A DNA stretch of 64,000 nt from Oryzomicrobium sp. (GCF_021287045.1 NZ_JAJTBG010000010.1:62001-126000), one strand, 5' to 3'. Positions 1-16,628 are shown, numbered from the stretch's first letter. A program made the numbers and translations. The notes: generated from the letters alone by a model not told the origin.

Positions 1-35
1 CCTAGAATGGCCATTCATTTGTCACAGGAGATGCC

Positions 36-770
36 ATGAGTCCTGACCGCACGTTCCCCCTCGTTCCCGCCGCGCCCCGCCGCCACGGCGCCCGCGTCCT
101 GCTGCCCCTGATCGTCGCCGGCACCGCCCTGCTCGGCGCCACGGCGGCCCAGGCGGACACCACCGTGGAGCTCTCCGCCGAAGCCAGCCGCACCGCCCCC
201 AACGACCTGGCCCGGGCCAGCGTGTTCACCGAAGCCAGCGGCGCCACCCCGGGCGAGCCGGGCAAGCAGGTCAACGCCAAGCTGGCCGAGGCGTTGCGCC
301 TGGCCAAGAACTACGGCGCCGTGCAGGTGCAGAGCGGCGGCACCCAGACCTACCCGACCTACGGCAAGAACGGCAAGGTCGAAGGCTGGCGCGTGCGTTC
401 CGAGCTGCAACTGGAATCCGCCGATCCCGCCGCCATGTCCGAATTGCTCGGCAAGCTGCAAGGCGCCAACCTGGGCCTGGGCGCCCTGTCCTTCGTGCCC
501 TCCCCGGTCACCCGGGCCAAGGCCGAGGATGCGGCCACCGAGGAGGCCATCGCCGCCTTCAAGGCGCGGGCCAAGCGCATCTCGGCCACCCTGGGCCAGC
601 CCTACAAGATCAAGCAGTTGTCGGTGAGCAGCCACAACCGCATGCCCGGCCCCATGTTCCGCATGGCCGCGCCGATGGCGGCCGACGTGGCCTCGGCCCC
701 GATGCCGGTGGAAGCCGGCGAGAGCCAGGTGACGGTGACCGTGTCGGGCCAGATCGAACTGGACAAGTAA
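36..770 (+). CDS. SIMPL-domain (DUF541) periplasmic protein
   Basis: The 244-residue product starts with a basic stretch and a hydrophobic segment ending in an AQA signal-peptidase site at about residue 40, so it is probably exported to the periplasm. The rest has the pattern of the SIMPL/DUF541 family: an N-terminal strand starting TTVELSAEA, a middle region with YPTYGKNGKVEGWR, and a C-terminal strand ending VTVSGQIELDK. Family members are poorly characterised outer-envelope proteins, some linked to oxidative stress; no reaction is known. An AGGAG ribosome site lies five bases before the chosen ATG, and a second ATG in another frame at 31 is ignored. It stands alone, convergent with ftsB, sharing the terminator at 801-825. 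Confidence 0.85.
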   Translation: MSPDRTFPLVPAAPRRHGARVLLPLIVAGTALLGATAAQADTTVELSAEASRTAPNDLARASVFTEASGATPGEPGKQVNAKLAEALRLAKNYGAVQVQSGGTQTYPTYGKNGKVEGWRVRSELQLESADPAAMSELLGKLQGANLGLGALSFVPSPVTRAKAEDAATEEAIAAFKARAKRISATLGQPYKIKQLSVSSHNRMPGPMFRMAAPMAADVASAPMPVEAGESQVTVTVSGQIELDK

Positions 771-800
771 CCTGCCAGACGGGCCCCGCCCATAAAAAAA

Positions 801-825
801 GCCGGACTAGCGTCCGGCTTTTTTT
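801..825. terminator. Bidirectional terminator between SIMPL gene and ftsB
   Basis: Perfect 7-bp stem GCCGGAC/GTCCGGC with a 4-base loop, flanked by seven A on the left and seven T on the right, so it can end transcripts from both sides. The leftward ftsB stop codon (807-809) lies inside the hairpin, at the base of the loop. Confidence 0.85.
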
Positions 826-1184
826 ATGGCGGCCTTGGCAGGGGATGCCGGCGGCGAGGGCTTGGCCGGCGGAGCCTCCGCGGTTTTTGCCGCCGCCGGG
901 GATTCGCCGTCGGCCTGCTCCGGCACCTGGACGAAGGTTTCGTCGTTGCGGATCATGCCCAGCTCGAAACGGGCCCGCTCCTCAATGGCGTCGAAGCCCT
1001 GCTTGAGGTCGCGCACTTCCGCATCCAGGCCGGCGTTGCGGGATTGCAGCAGCGTATTGGCCTCGCGCTGCTGTTCCAGCTGCCGGTCCACCTCCCATAC
1101 CCGCAGCCAGCCGCCCTTGCCCAGCCACAGGGGGTACTGGAGCAAGGCCAGGACGGCCAGGAGGGCGACGGATAGCCAGCGCAT
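807..1184 (-). CDS. ftsB: Cell division protein FtsB
   Basis: Small bitopic divisome protein that bridges FtsQ and FtsL at the septum. The 125-residue product has one N-terminal membrane helix (about residues 4-20, rich in Leu/Ala), the family's [11 protein letters not shown] turn, and a coiled coil (about 28-70) followed by the conserved [10 protein letters not shown] segment that ends the domain. It is longer than the E. coli protein (103 aa) because of a Pro/Ala/Lys tail after residue 90. It is the last gene of the leftward pyrG-kdsA-DUF1330-eno-ftsB run, 99 bp after eno; eno-ftsB linkage is common in proteobacteria. Its last codons are part of the terminator hairpin. Confidence 0.95.
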   Translation of the reverse strand: MRWLSVALLAVLALLQYPLWLGKGGWLRVWEVDRQLEQQREANTLLQSRNAGLDAEVRDLKQGFDAIEERARFELGMIRNDETFVQVPEQADGESPAAAKTAEAPPAKPSPPASPAKAAIKKAGR

Positions 1185-1283
1185 GGGGTGTGGAGCGTGG
1201 GAGGCGGTGGTGGGAGGCGGCGGATCAAAAAAGAGCGCGAGGGCTTAATGTCCTCGCGCTCCCTTCGTCATGCCGGCAACCGC

Positions 1284-2904
<1,621 letters not shown>

Positions 2905-2905
2905 C

Positions 2906-3757
2906 TCAGGCTCCTTGCAGCAGGGCGGTTTCGTCGAAGGGGCCGGACTTCACCAGGCGGTCGATGGCCGCCAGGGTGGTGAGCAGGGACTCGGCCCGGT
3001 CCAGGGGCCAGGCGTTGGGGCCGTCGGAGAAGGCCTTTTCCGGGCACGGGTGGGTTTCCATGAACACCCCGGCCACGCCGGTGGCCACCGCCGCCCGGGC
3101 CAGCACCGGCACGAACTCACGCTGGCCGCCGGAGCTGGTGCCCTGACCGCCGGGAAGCTGCACGCTGTGGGTGGCGTCGAACACCACCGGACAACCGGTG
3201 TCGCGCATGATCGCCAGGCTGCGCATGTCCGACACCAGATTGTTGTAGCCGAAGGAAGCGCCGCGCTCGCAGACCATGATGGTGTCGGCGCCGCCGTTGG
3301 CTTCCTTGGCCTTGAGCACTACCTGCTTCATGTCCGCCGGGGCCAGGAACTGGCCCTTCTTGATGTTCACCGGCTTGCCGGAAGCGGCCACGGCGTGGAT
3401 GAAATCGGTCTGGCGGCAGAGGAAGGCCGGGGTCTGGAGCACATCCACCACGGCGGCCACCTCGGACACCTCGTCCTCGGTGTGCACGTCGGTGAGGATG
3501 GGCACGCCGACCTGGCGGCGCACCTCGTCGAGCATCTTCAGGCCGGCCTGTAGCCCGGGCCCCCGGGGGGACTTGCCGGAGCTGCGGTTGGCCTTGTCGT
3601 AGGAGGCCTTGAAGATGTAGGGGATGCCGAGACGATCGCACACCGCCTTCATGGTGCCGGCCACCTCGACGCAGAGGTCGAGGGATTCGGCCGTGCACGG
3701 TCCGGCGATGACGAACAGGGGCTTGTCCAGGCCTACTTCGACGCCGCAGAGCTTCAT
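2906..3757 (-). CDS. kdsA: 3-deoxy-8-phosphooctulonate (KDO-8-P) synthase, metal-dependent type
   Basis: Condenses phosphoenolpyruvate with arabinose-5-phosphate in the KDO branch of lipopolysaccharide synthesis. The 283-residue product has FVIAGPC near the N-terminus, [11 protein letters not shown], the [11 protein letters not shown] segment, ILTDVH, and the C-terminal [17 protein letters not shown]. The Cys of the GPC motif (about residue 21) and the SDGPN segment mark the metal-dependent class typified by Aquifex; the E. coli enzyme has Asn there and needs no metal. Classification rests on these residues only. It sits 30 bp after pyrG. Confidence 0.96.
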   Translation of the reverse strand: MKLCGVEVGLDKPLFVIAGPCTAESLDLCVEVAGTMKAVCDRLGIPYIFKASYDKANRSSGKSPRGPGLQAGLKMLDEVRRQVGVPILTDVHTEDEVSEVAAVVDVLQTPAFLCRQTDFIHAVAASGKPVNIKKGQFLAPADMKQVVLKAKEANGGADTIMVCERGASFGYNNLVSDMRSLAIMRDTGCPVVFDATHSVQLPGGQGTSSGGQREFVPVLARAAVATGVAGVFMETHPCPEKAFSDGPNAWPLDRAESLLTTLAAIDRLVKSGPFDETALLQGA

Positions 3758-3787
3758 GGGCTGCCTCCGGAAACGGCGGGCCGGGCC

Positions 3788-11282
<7,495 letters not shown>

Positions 11283-11418
11283 TCCCCGGCGCCGCTGTCC
11301 CACACGCTCGCGCCTTCGGCCGGCCCCATGGGCCGGCCGCTTCATTTTCTGCGCCGGAATCTGCGGTAATTCCGGCGGCCTGACGTACCATTCGTCATTT
11401 TCCCGACCGCCCCGGCCG

Positions 11419-13788
11419 ATGAAAAAATCCTCCGCCCTGCTGCTCGCCGCCGCCCTGCTCGCCGGCTGCATGACCCTGGCCCGCCACAACCTGGACCAGG
11501 CCTACGGCCCGGAACAGCCGGACCGCTTCGACCACGCCCTGCCCGGCCAGGGGCCGATCTCGTACCGGCGCGACATCCAGCCGATTCTCGACAACCGCTG
11601 CGTGGTCTGCCACGCCTGCTACGACGGTCCCTGCCAGCTCAAATTGAGCGCCTGGGACGGCGTCGCCCGGGGCGCCTCCAAGGCCCAGGTCTATGACGGC
11701 ACCCGGCTGCTCGAAGCGCCCCTGACCCGCCTCTTCATCGACGCCGAGCGTCCCTCGGAATGGCGACAGAAGGATTTCCACCCGGTGCTCAACGAGCGTC
11801 CCGGCAACCCGGCCGCCGAGCTGGACGCCAGCCCCCTGGCGCGCATGCTGCGCCTCAAGGCCCGCCACCCCCTGCCGGAAAACACGGTGCTACCGGATTC
11901 CTTCGATTTCGCCATGGATCGGGAACAACAGTGCCCGCGCATCGAGGAATTCGACGGCTTCGAGGCCGACCACCCCCTGTGGGGCATGCCCTTCGGCCTA
12001 CCCGGCCTGAGCGCCGGTGAAACCGCCAAGATCGAGCGCTGGCTGCAACTGGGCGCCCCCTACGAGGGGGCCCCGCCCCTGCCCGCCGGCCTCACCCGCC
12101 AGGTGGCCGCCTGGGAAGCCTTCTTCAACGGCGATTCCCTCAAGGAACGGCTAACGGCGCGCTACCTGTACGAGCACCTGTTCCTCGGTCACCTCTACTT
12201 CGCCGACGGCCCCAAGGCCGAGCAGCGGCACTTCTTCCGCCTGGTGCGTTCCGCCACCCCACCCGGGGAGCCGGTCCGGCTGATCGCCACCCGGCGCCCC
12301 TTCGACGCCCCGGGGGTGGAGCGGGTCTATTACCGCCTGATACCCGAGCGCGAGAGCATCTCGGTGAAGACCCACATGCCCTATGCCCTCAGCGACGCGC
12401 GCATGGCCCGCTGGCGCCAGCTGTTCCTGGCCCCGGACTACCCGGTCGATGAGCTGCCCTCCTACTCGCCCGAGGCGGCCACCAACCCCTTCCTCACCTT
12501 CCGCGACCTGCCGGTGGAAGCCCGCTACCGCTTCATGCTCGACGAGGCCGAATTCACCATCATGGGCTTCATCAAGGGGCCGGTGTGCCGGGGCCAGACG
12601 GCGCTGAACGTGATCGAGGACCACTTCTGGGTGTTCTTCAACGACCCGGCCGCCTACCAGGAAAGCGACGCCGATTTCCTGGAGCGGGAAAGCCGCAACC
12701 TGAGCATGCCTGCCGAGTGGCAGAGCAATGCGCCGGTGCTCGGCCCCTGGCTCAAGTATTCGCGCCTCGAAGCCAACTACCTGGATGCCAAGTCCCGCTA
12801 CCTGGCCCAGCGCCTCGACCGACCGGACAAGCTGACCCAGGCCCTGGTCTGGAACGGCGACGACCGCAATCCCAACGCCGCCCTCACCGTCTATCGCCAC
12901 TTCGACAGCGCCACGGTGCTCAAGGGCATGGTGGGCGAGCCGCCCAAGACCGCCTGGGTGCTCACCTACCCCCTGATCGAGCGCATCCACTACCTGCTGG
13001 TGGCGGGCTACGACGTGTATGGCAACATCGGCCACCAGCTCAACACCCGCCTGTACATGGATTTCCTGCGCATGGAGGGGGAATTCAATTTCCTCATCCT
13101 CCTGCCCAAGGAGAGCCGCATGGCCCTGCGCGACTACTGGTACCGGGGCGCTTCGGAAGACACCAAGGACTATGTCTACGGCCGCTACGCCTTCTTCGAC
13201 GGCGAAACCGGCATCCCCTACGCCAGCGCCGACCCTAAGGACGCCAAGGCCGAACTATTCGGCCTGCTGCGCGACCGCCTGGGCCAAGCCTTGAGCCGCA
13301 CCGACAGCAACGGCCCGGCCGCCCCGCTGGACTCCCGGCTGGCCTCCGACCTGGCCGCCCTCAAGCGGATTAGCGGCGTGCCCCTGGCCTGGATGCCGGA
13401 GCTGGCCTTCCTGCGCATCGACGGCCCGGGGAACAGCGTCGAATACGTCAGTCTGGTGCGCAACACCGGCCACCTCAACGTCTCCCAGCTGCTCATGGAA
13501 AGCAAGACCATCGTCCCTGGGGAACACAGCCTGGACGTACTACCCGGCCTGGTGGGCGCCTACCCCAACGCCATCTACCGGGTGCGCCGGGCCGACCTGC
13601 CGGCCTTTGCCTCGGCCGTCGCGGCCCTTGGCTCGGAAGAGAACTACCGGGCCCTGGTCGATCGTTTCGGCGTGCGCCGCAGCAACCCGGAGTTCTGGCC
13701 GGTGAGCGACGCCCTGCACGCCGAGTTGGCCCGCCGCGAGCCGATCGAGGCCGGCCTGCTCGACTACAACCGACTGGAGAACCGCTGA
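11419..13788 (+). CDS. cti: Fatty acid cis/trans isomerase (periplasmic haem protein)
   Basis: Cti isomerises cis-unsaturated membrane fatty acids to trans, rigidifying the membrane under solvent, heat or heavy-metal stress; it is a periplasmic c-type-cytochrome-like enzyme. The 789-residue length matches the family. The N-terminus is a signal peptide; LLAGC at residue 17 also looks like a lipobox. A haem-attachment motif CVVCH at 61-65 is followed by two more Cys at 67 and 72 (ACYDGPCQ). GSERWLQLGAPYE-like helices after the cytochrome segment and the long all-helical C-terminal part are as in Pseudomonas homologues. No partner genes are adjacent; Cti is usually monocistronic and constitutive. 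Confidence 0.9.
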   Translation: MKKSSALLLAAALLAGCMTLARHNLDQAYGPEQPDRFDHALPGQGPISYRRDIQPILDNRCVVCHACYDGPCQLKLSAWDGVARGASKAQVYDGTRLLEAPLTRLFIDAERPSEWRQKDFHPVLNERPGNPAAELDASPLARMLRLKARHPLPENTVLPDSFDFAMDREQQCPRIEEFDGFEADHPLWGMPFGLPGLSAGETAKIERWLQLGAPYEGAPPLPAGLTRQVAAWEAFFNGDSLKERLTARYLYEHLFLGHLYFADGPKAEQRHFFRLVRSATPPGEPVRLIATRRPFDAPGVERVYYRLIPERESISVKTHMPYALSDARMARWRQLFLAPDYPVDELPSYSPEAATNPFLTFRDLPVEARYRFMLDEAEFTIMGFIKGPVCRGQTALNVIEDHFWVFFNDPAAYQESDADFLERESRNLSMPAEWQSNAPVLGPWLKYSRLEANYLDAKSRYLAQRLDRPDKLTQALVWNGDDRNPNAALTVYRHFDSATVLKGMVGEPPKTAWVLTYPLIERIHYLLVAGYDVYGNIGHQLNTRLYMDFLRMEGEFNFLILLPKESRMALRDYWYRGASEDTKDYVYGRYAFFDGETGIPYASADPKDAKAELFGLLRDRLGQALSRTDSNGPAAPLDSRLASDLAALKRISGVPLAWMPELAFLRIDGPGNSVEYVSLVRNTGHLNVSQLLMESKTIVPGEHSLDVLPGLVGAYPNAIYRVRRADLPAFASAVAALGSEENYRALVDRFGVRRSNPEFWPVSDALHAELARREPIEAGLLDYNRLENR

Positions 13789-13954
13789 CCCGGCGGCGGT
13801 GCCCTTGGGCACTGCCGGGCTTGGCATGTGCCGATGGGAAACGGGCTGCCGCCGCTTCTGGCAGCCCCCTTCTCCCCGCCTAGCGTACCAACCTGCGGGC
13901 ACATACATACCCACAGCCCTCCTGGCACGGCACCCAGACAGGCGACAGAAACAG

Positions 13955-14005
13955 GTGTTGACAAAACATCAACACATGGTGTCAAACCCTATCAACAAGT
14001 GTTGT
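13955..14005 (+). promoter_or_regulatory. Cluster of palindromic operator-like sites before the islet regulator
   Basis: GTGTTGA and TCAACAC form a perfect 7-bp inverted repeat (13955-13961 and 13969-13975). A second one, ACAC/GTGT, overlaps it at 13972-13982, and CAACA-AG-TGTTG lies at 13993-14004. A TTGACA hexamer at 13958-13963 is inside the first palindrome, although no convincing -10 follows at normal spacing. The arrangement suggests autoregulation by the repressor-like protein that starts at 14017. Confidence 0.6.
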
Positions 14006-14016
14006 AGGCTGCCGGG

Positions 14017-14493
14017 ATGAACATTGGCAGCCGCATCCAACACCGCTTTCGGGAATTGCACTGGGAACGCCGCAACCTGTTGGAGCGGGTTCCGGACCTG
14101 ACGCCCCAGGCTCTTTCCAACCTGATCAAGCGCGACAGCAAACGGTCGGAATGGGACGAAGCGATTGCCGCTGCCCTTGGGGTTTCCGTGCTGTGGCTGG
14201 TCTATGGCAAGGATGGCGACGGCACCTCATCCGCCCATAGCGCCGCCCAGCCCCGGGCGACCTATGTCACCGGCTCCGCAGACACGGAGCGTCTGGTAGC
14301 ACGGCTGCAAAAGATCGACAGCCGGACGCCTCAAGGCGCCAAGCTGATCAGCGCCATCGACGCCCTGCTCGATCTGGCCGAGGCGCAAGACGGCACCCCG
14401 CATTCGTCACGCAAATCCGGCAATGCCAGCGTCGCGGCCAAGTCCTGCGGCGCACCGCGTAAGACGGCGGCAAAACAAGCCGGCAACAAGTAG
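14017..14493 (+). CDS. XRE/CI-like phage repressor-type regulator
   Basis: A 158-residue protein whose first 70 residues read as a small helix-turn-helix DNA-binding domain: ERVPDLTPQALSNLIKRDSKRSE (positions about 24-46) supplies the HTH, followed by AAALGVSVLWLVYGKDG, the xLWLxxG ending common in phage repressors of the CI type. The remainder (75-158) has a helix VARLQKIDSRTPQGAKLIS and a Lys/Ala/Ser-rich tail. No peptidase (LexA-type) domain is visible, so it is not an SOS-cleavable repressor of full length. The cluster of palindromes directly upstream suggests autorepression. Target genes are unknown. Confidence 0.75.
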   Translation: MNIGSRIQHRFRELHWERRNLLERVPDLTPQALSNLIKRDSKRSEWDEAIAAALGVSVLWLVYGKDGDGTSSAHSAAQPRATYVTGSADTERLVARLQKIDSRTPQGAKLISAIDALLDLAEAQDGTPHSSRKSGNASVAAKSCGAPRKTAAKQAGNK

Positions 14494-14822
14494 GCCCCTC
14501 CTAGCCGCCGCACATCTTGTGGTTGGCCGACGTACGCCAGTCCACGCTCCCTCATCGTGCCGATGATCGCGGCACGCACGCTGCGTCCCTTTTCCCCAAG
14601 GAGCTGTGCCTACGCGCGTTGACGGCCGAACCATCCCCATGCGTTGACATTAAATTACCCACATGTTTATATGCAGACGTACTGACAACCCGTGGGGTGA
14701 TGTCAATGGCGAGTGGATTCGATATGGCGCGGAGTGCCGCCAGCGCCGGAGAAAGAGCGGCGGGCACAACGGAAGAACTCTTCCGGCCGGGGAAAAGCGA
14801 CAGGGTGCAGTGGCATGCCCTC
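14494..14822. other. 329-bp gap in the islet, promoter-like elements only
   Basis: No supportable gene. It contains a strong rightward promoter-like pair at 14644-14673 (TTGACA, 18 bp, TATATG with an upstream TG) and an ATGTCAA at 14700-14706 that is the complement of TTGACAT at 14644-14650. A reading frame from the ATG at 14706 would run antisense through the regulator at 14823-15095 and shows no family resemblance. Confidence 0.5.
14644..14673 (+). promoter_or_regulatory. Promoter-like TTGACA-N18-TATATG
   Basis: A perfect -35 hexamer and a TATATG -10 preceded by TG (extended -10) in an AT-rich patch. It points at no convincing gene, so it could drive a short RNA or a lost gene of the islet. 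Confidence 0.4.
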
Positions 14823-15095
14823 CTAGGAGCGCAAGCGCTTTTCCAACACCTGAAACTGTTCCACTTCCGGGCTGATCTGGCCATCCCCGGGAGCAACGCG
14901 CCCGGTCAACAGCCAAAGGGAATACTCCGGCCAGCGCGACGCGATGGCGGTAAGGTGCTCTTCGTTGGCGCGCTGCCGGCCTTCGCACACGGCCTTCCAG
15001 GATGCAGCCTTGACGCCCGTCAGCTCTTCCAGCTGCTTGAACTTACGATGCGGCTCGGTTTTCGCCGCAACGACGGCCAGGATTCTTTCTCTCAT
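14823..15095 (-). CDS. Small phage-type DNA-binding regulator
   Basis: A 90-residue protein starting MRERILAVVAAKTEPHRKF from the ATG at 15095 (a TTG two codons upstream is possible). The segment FKQLEELTGVKAASWKAVC reads as a helix-turn-helix, and RWPEYSLWLLTG is the xLWLxTG ending of small phage repressors, a pattern shared with the protein at 14017-14493. The rest is a short acidic/basic tail. It is divergent from the excisionase-like gene at 15218, with two palindromes in the 122-bp shared promoter region, which is the usual layout of a lysogeny switch. Function is inferred only. Confidence 0.7.
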   Translation of the reverse strand: MRERILAVVAAKTEPHRKFKQLEELTGVKAASWKAVCEGRQRANEEHLTAIASRWPEYSLWLLTGRVAPGDGQISPEVEQFQVLEKRLRS

Positions 15096-15097
15096 TA

Positions 15098-15168
15098 GCA
15101 ACTATATTGCTTGACTGATCTAAGCCATTGTCCTAGAGTCACAAGTAAATATTTTGCTTATTCGCAAA
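15098..15168. promoter_or_regulatory. Paired GCAA/TTGC palindromes in a divergent promoter
   Basis: GCAA-CTATA-TTGC at 15098-15110 and TTTGC-TTATTC-GCAAA at 15153-15168 are inverted repeats using the same half-site, about 56 bp centre to centre, in AT-rich DNA between two divergent regulator genes. They are good candidates for operators of the regulator at 14823-15095. Confidence 0.55.
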
Positions 15169-15217
15169 TATAGACTCTGTGGCGCATTGTGGTCCAAAGT
15201 GGTCCAACGGCGAGATT

Positions 15218-15418
15218 ATGACAGACATCCAGATCATTCAGCTGCCGCCTATCCCCATCATGCACTGGCGCAAGTTCGCCGAAGTGGTGGGGCTGGACGA
15301 AGGCGTCCTGCGCGGCATGTGCGAAAAGGACTACATCCCGTCGATCGTTCTGGGAAAGCACCGCTTTATCAACCTGGTCAAGCTCACCCAGCTATGCCTG
15401 GAAAAAGGAGGAAATTAA
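15218..15418 (+). CDS. Excisionase-like small DNA-binding protein
   Basis: A 66-residue protein from the ATG at 15218. MHWRKFAEVVGLDEGVLRG followed by YIPSIVLGKHRFINLVKL has the layout of an excisionase/MerR-type winged helix: a recognition helix, then a strand-turn ending in a conserved lysine-arginine-hydrophobic segment. Similar small proteins occur in filamentous phages and other mobile elements, often next to a divergent repressor as here. The stop codon overlaps the next ATG (TAATG), so the two are translationally coupled. No integrase is visible in the window. Confidence 0.65.
   Translation: MTDIQIIQLPPIPIMHWRKFAEVVGLDEGVLRGMCEKDYIPSIVLGKHRFINLVKLTQLCLEKGGN
15405..15411 (+). promoter_or_regulatory. 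Near-perfect Shine-Dalgarno for the coupled membrane protein
   Basis: AAGGAGG, six bases before the ATG at 15418 and inside the end of the preceding gene. It fixes the start of the 141-residue protein and is much stronger than most ribosome sites in the window. Confidence 0.8.
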
Positions 15419-15843
15419 TGGGCATGCCGCCACGGAACGATTCCCCGCACCACGCGACTACCGGCACCGCCACACATCCTCCCCACTCGTCCTTGGCCGG
15501 ACGGCCGATGGAAGCCCTGCTGTTGAAGGACGACCTGATGTGGATCCAGCCGTCCGACATACCCCGTCTATGGGAGAGGCCCGGTCAAGGCCCCGCAGCC
15601 GACACGGCTACCGACTGCATCCTCTTGGAGCCCCATCCCCATCTCCAGGAAGAGCAAGGTACCGCGACGACCGCGGACATGGCGCCTCTCCCGCCCATTT
15701 ACACAGTGCGAAGCACGGTACAAGAACTGCTCCACGATCCGTTCTCCATTTGGATCATCGGCGTCATCTGCGGTCTGATCCTCAGCTTCGTGGCTCTGGA
15801 GGTCAGCCTGCACGCCTTTTTCGGGGTACCGGTGACACGCTGA
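15418..15843 (+). CDS. Unknown single-span membrane protein of the islet
   Basis: A 141-residue product with no family I recognise. The first 100 residues are Pro/His/Thr rich and look largely disordered, with a short segment MEALLLKDDLMWIQPSDIP. A single strong membrane helix near the C-terminus (about residues 111-132, FSIWIIGVICGLILSFVALE) is followed by a short tail. The strong ribosome site and the one-base overlap with the excisionase-like gene support that it is expressed. It could be a small phage accessory or morphogenesis protein, but there is no sequence evidence for a specific role. Confidence 0.6.
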   Translation: MGMPPRNDSPHHATTGTATHPPHSSLAGRPMEALLLKDDLMWIQPSDIPRLWERPGQGPAADTATDCILLEPHPHLQEEQGTATTADMAPLPPIYTVRSTVQELLHDPFSIWIIGVICGLILSFVALEVSLHAFFGVPVTR

Positions 15844-16190
15844 GAACGTGTAAGTCAGGGAAAAGCCCCGGGAGGTAAATGCGGCGTTGGCGGACATCGA
15901 AACTACGAGTTTTTCTGTCGAATCAGAAAATTCCCGTTTAATCGAACAAAACACCATGATTACAAACCCGTATCCAAAGTGAGGCGCTCACAGGAGATCA
16001 TGGCCTCAAATCCTGCCCAAGAGACACGCCAACGACCCGAACTCCAGGCTCCAGTGATGCATCATCGAACTATCAGCACCCTATGAAGCCCTACCCTTCT
16101 GCGGAAGGAATGGGCGCCCCCTTCACTTCCTCCATCGCCAAACACTAGAAAACCGTCGCATTTCGGGTATAGGCAGTAGAAAAGCAAAAA
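15844..16190. other. 347-bp gene-free stretch between islet and tRNA cluster
   Basis: No gene is seen. The stretch is AT-richer than its surroundings. It contains a perfect palindrome TTTTCTG-TCGAAT-CAGAAAA at 15911-15930, and ATCGAAC occurs at 15941 and 16064 as well as in the neighbouring terminator. This may be the decayed end of the accessory islet. Confidence 0.5.
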
Positions 16191-16218
16191 CCCCGCATAA
16201 TCGAACGATTATGCGGGG
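16191..16218 (-). terminator. Terminator of the tRNA operon
   Basis: A perfect 13-bp stem (CCCCGCATAATCG and its complement, two-base centre) immediately after the tRNA-His 3' end in the leftward direction, followed on that strand by a run of five T (16186-16190). Confidence 0.85.
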
Positions 16219-16226
16219 TTTTGTCT

Positions 16227-16303
16227 TGGGGCGACATACCGGGATCGAACCGGTGACACCTGGAATCACAATCCAGTGCTCTACCAACTGAGCTAATGCC
16301 GCC
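16227..16303 (-). tRNA. tRNA-His (anticodon GTG)
   Basis: Folds as a full cloverleaf on the minus strand: acceptor GCGGCAT pairing with ATGTCGC, the extra 5' G(-1) opposite C73 that identifies tRNA-His, anticodon stem CTGGA/TCCAG with loop TTGTGAT (GTG), T-arm with GGTTCGATCC, and an encoded CCA. Last of three tRNA genes transcribed leftward. Confidence 0.95.
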
Positions 16304-16312
16304 ATTGAAACT

Positions 16313-16389
16313 TGGCGCGCCCGGCGAGGCTCGAACTCACAACCTACGGCTTAGAAGGCCGTTGCTCTATCCAGTTGAGCTACAGGCGC
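16313..16389 (-). tRNA. tRNA-Arg (anticodon TCT)
   Basis: Minus-strand cloverleaf with acceptor GCGCCTG/CGGGCGC, anticodon stem ACGGC/GCCGT enclosing CTTCTAA (TCT, reads AGA/AGG), T-loop GTTCGAG and encoded CCA. Nine bases separate it from tRNA-His. Confidence 0.95.
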
Positions 16390-16411
16390 CTTGCAGGGCA
16401 CGGGGTATACC

Positions 16412-16488
16412 TGGTCGGGGCGGCGGGATTCGAACTCGCGACCCTCTGCTCCCAAAGCAGATGCGCTACCAGGCTGCGCTACACCCCG
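16412..16488 (-). tRNA. tRNA-Pro (anticodon TGG)
   Basis: Minus-strand cloverleaf beginning CGGGGTG, with anticodon stem TCTGC/GCAGA enclosing TTTGGGA (TGG, reads CCA/CCG), T-arm GAGTTCGAATC and encoded CCA. First gene of the tRNA operon, only a few bases after the expected transcription start. Confidence 0.95.
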
Positions 16489-16498
16489 AGAGCCGCGA

Positions 16499-16527
16499 AT
16501 TATAGAGAGGCACCCCGGGTCGGTCAA
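16499..16527 (-). promoter_or_regulatory. Sigma-70 promoter of the tRNA operon
   Basis: On the minus strand TTGACC (16522-16527), 17 bp, TATAAT (16499-16504). The discriminator after the -10 is GC-rich (TCGCGGC), typical of stringently controlled stable-RNA promoters that respond to ppGpp and DksA; the dksA gene itself starts 160 bp away on the other strand. Confidence 0.8.
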
Positions 16528-16599
16528 TAGATTTTTGCAATATTTGTTAGCCGAAGGAGCCAACTGGCGGAAACGAAAAGTTGCATTCCCCCGACGAAC

Positions 16600-16628
16600 T
16601 TGCGACATACTCAGCAATATGCTATTAA
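16600..16628 (+). promoter_or_regulatory. Candidate dksA promoter
   Basis: TTGCGA (16600-16605), 17 bp, TATTAA (16623-16628), 31 bp before the dksA ATG, divergent from the tRNA promoter. Confidence 0.5.

Noticed and set aside
13764-13985. Minus-strand frame upstream of the first islet regulator
   Set aside because: It overlaps the operator palindromes and the end of cti and looks random.
14706-15098. Rightward frame running antisense through the small regulator
   Set aside because: No family resemblance and it opposes a better supported small gene, although a promoter-like element precedes it.
16191-16218. Palindrome CGCATAATCG... as a dif-like integration site
   Set aside because: The central spacing is wrong for XerC/XerD arms and the adjacent T-run after the tRNA operon explains it as a terminator.
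16227-16303. tRNA-His 3' end as an attachment site for the islet
   Set aside because: No copy of the tRNA 3' end was found at the far side of the islet near 13.8 kb.
16123-16617. Short frames within the tRNA cluster
   Set aside because: They translate tRNA sequence and are typical ghost frames (AQLVEH... and GAPGEART... patterns).
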